The notes beneath the pieces are model-generated. The model saw nothing but the letters and a program-made list of their open reading frames with translations. It searched no databases and was not told the origin of the DNA. Positions 13,043 to 13,597 of a stretch of DNA of 13,597 bases are shown piece by piece. A program made the translations under genes and the position numbers. The first letter of the stretch is position 1; every line of letters begins with the position of its first letter. The DNA is from a bacterium (GTDB taxonomy: Bacteria > JAJRZV01): the NCBI GenBank assembly GCA_024275095.1, contig JAJRZV010000043.1, positions 1-13,597 of the forward strand, given 5' to 3'.

Positions 13043-13597
13043 ATGACAACGTCCGCACTTGTGTTTACCCTTGCCCTGCTTTCTCTTTCTCCTCAGGAGG
13101 TTCTTGAGAAAGCGGATAAAACCTACATGGATTTTAAAAATCTTGTGCAGACCATGACTCTGGTTACGTATGCAGAGGAGGGTGCACCTGGTCGGCGCAT
13201 GACAATGAAACTCTGGCAGTCTGGAGATGGAAAGCGTCTTATCCGATTTCTCGAACCACCCAATGCGAAGGGAATGAGCATTCTCGTGGAGTCGCCCACC
13301 ACAATCTACGTGTACCTGCCACAGTATCACCGCGTGAGACGAGTTGCCTCGCACGCGAGGCGCCAGACGTTTATGGGTACGGACTTTTCGTACGATGATA
13401 TGAGCATCATGCAATACGGAGATTTATTTGTTCCTCAGCAGATGCATGAAGAAGGAAGATTTTATGTGCTCAAGGTTGTTCGAAAACCGGGTGCAGAGAT
13501 CGGATACGGCGGAATTGTTCTTTACATTGATAAGGAGAAATTCACCATTCACCGCCTGGAATACCTCGATGAAGACCTGAAGCCGGTAAAAATTGAA
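13043..13597 (+). CDS. Outer membrane lipoprotein-sorting protein, LolA-like (partial, cut by window end)
   Basis: An open frame of 185 codons runs off the right edge with no stop. A short hydrophobic signal (about 1-15, MTTSALVFTLALLSL) is followed by PQEVLEKADKTYMDFKNL, the usual start of a mature LolA-type half-barrel. Conserved blocks of the outer-membrane lipoprotein-sorting family (PF17131-type, from memory) are present: RFLEPPNAKGMSILV (68-82), IYVYLPQYHRVRRV (88-101) and MGTDFSYDDM (111-120). This family is regularly found beside COG1033 RND exporters, which fits the gene starting 30 bases after the RND stop. It probably carries a lipid or lipidated cargo across the periplasm or receives it from the exporter. 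The full protein is usually about 240-260 residues, so roughly 60-75 are missing to the right. The start is set by the strong SD. Confidence 0.88.
   Translation, partial: MTTSALVFTLALLSLSPQEVLEKADKTYMDFKNLVQTMTLVTYAEEGAPGRRMTMKLWQSGDGKRLIRFLEPPNAKGMSILVESPTTIYVYLPQYHRVRRVASHARRQTFMGTDFSYDDMSIMQYGDLFVPQQMHEEGRFYVLKVVRKPGAEIGYGGIVLYIDKEKFTIHRLEYLDEDLKPVKIE

Noticed and set aside
12989-13414. Antisense open frame of about 140 codons opposite the LolA-like gene
   Set aside because: It lies wholly opposite a gene with clear family motifs and a strong SD; the antisense product has low-complexity composition and no recognisable motif.
1-13597. CRISPR array, insertion sequence, phage or toxin-antitoxin module
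   Set aside because: No regularly spaced repeats, terminal inverted repeats, transposase or integrase motifs, or small gene pairs were found; coding is dense and housekeeping in style.

Overview
The window looks like chromosomal DNA from a Gram-negative (diderm) bacterium. Outer-membrane biology runs through it: an LPS-core-kinase-like protein, a lipoprotein MltD-type lytic transglycosylase, an LPP20-domain secreted protein, an RND/MMPL exporter and a LolA-like outer-membrane lipoprotein-sorting protein. The lineage cannot be fixed from this sequence. A haloarchaeal-type PurC and a mix of strong Shine-Dalgarno (SD) starts with apparently leaderless starts suggest a less-studied, possibly deep-branching or thermophilic phylum rather than an enteric-type proteobacterium. 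No mobile element, tRNA, rRNA or CRISPR array was seen.

Layout. (1) 128-3986, plus strand: an XRE-cupin regulator, a WaaP/Kdo-kinase-like protein, an MltD-like transglycosylase with LysM repeats, and a PurC of unusual type. (2) 3994-8844, minus strand, convergent with purC across 7 bases: in order of transcription, an uncharacterised GNAT-like protein of 290 aa, an acetoacetate-decarboxylase-family protein, glmU and glmS. The last three are tightly packed; the adc/glmU and glmU/glmS junctions overlap as ATGA and TGATG. (3) From 8933 to the right edge, plus strand and divergent from block 2: an LPP20-domain secreted protein, a 12-TM RND exporter and a LolA-like protein cut by the window end.

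How they work together. GlmS and GlmU make UDP-GlcNAc, the precursor of peptidoglycan and lipid A. The kinase-like protein probably modifies LPS or a similar glycolipid, and MltD remodels peptidoglycan. The right-hand trio looks like an envelope lipid or lipoprotein export unit. The theme is envelope biogenesis, with PurC as the metabolic outlier.

The most unusual signals are these. Five genes without an SD have a promoter -10-like box (four as the extended form TGnTAnnnn) only 6-9 bases before the start codon, while four others have textbook SDs. PurC is of archaeal type. An uncharacterised GNAT-like protein and an ADC-family protein head the glmU-glmS operon. The RND exporter has lost the proton-relay aspartate in its N-terminal half only. 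No complete, clearly new defence or mobile system is visible.
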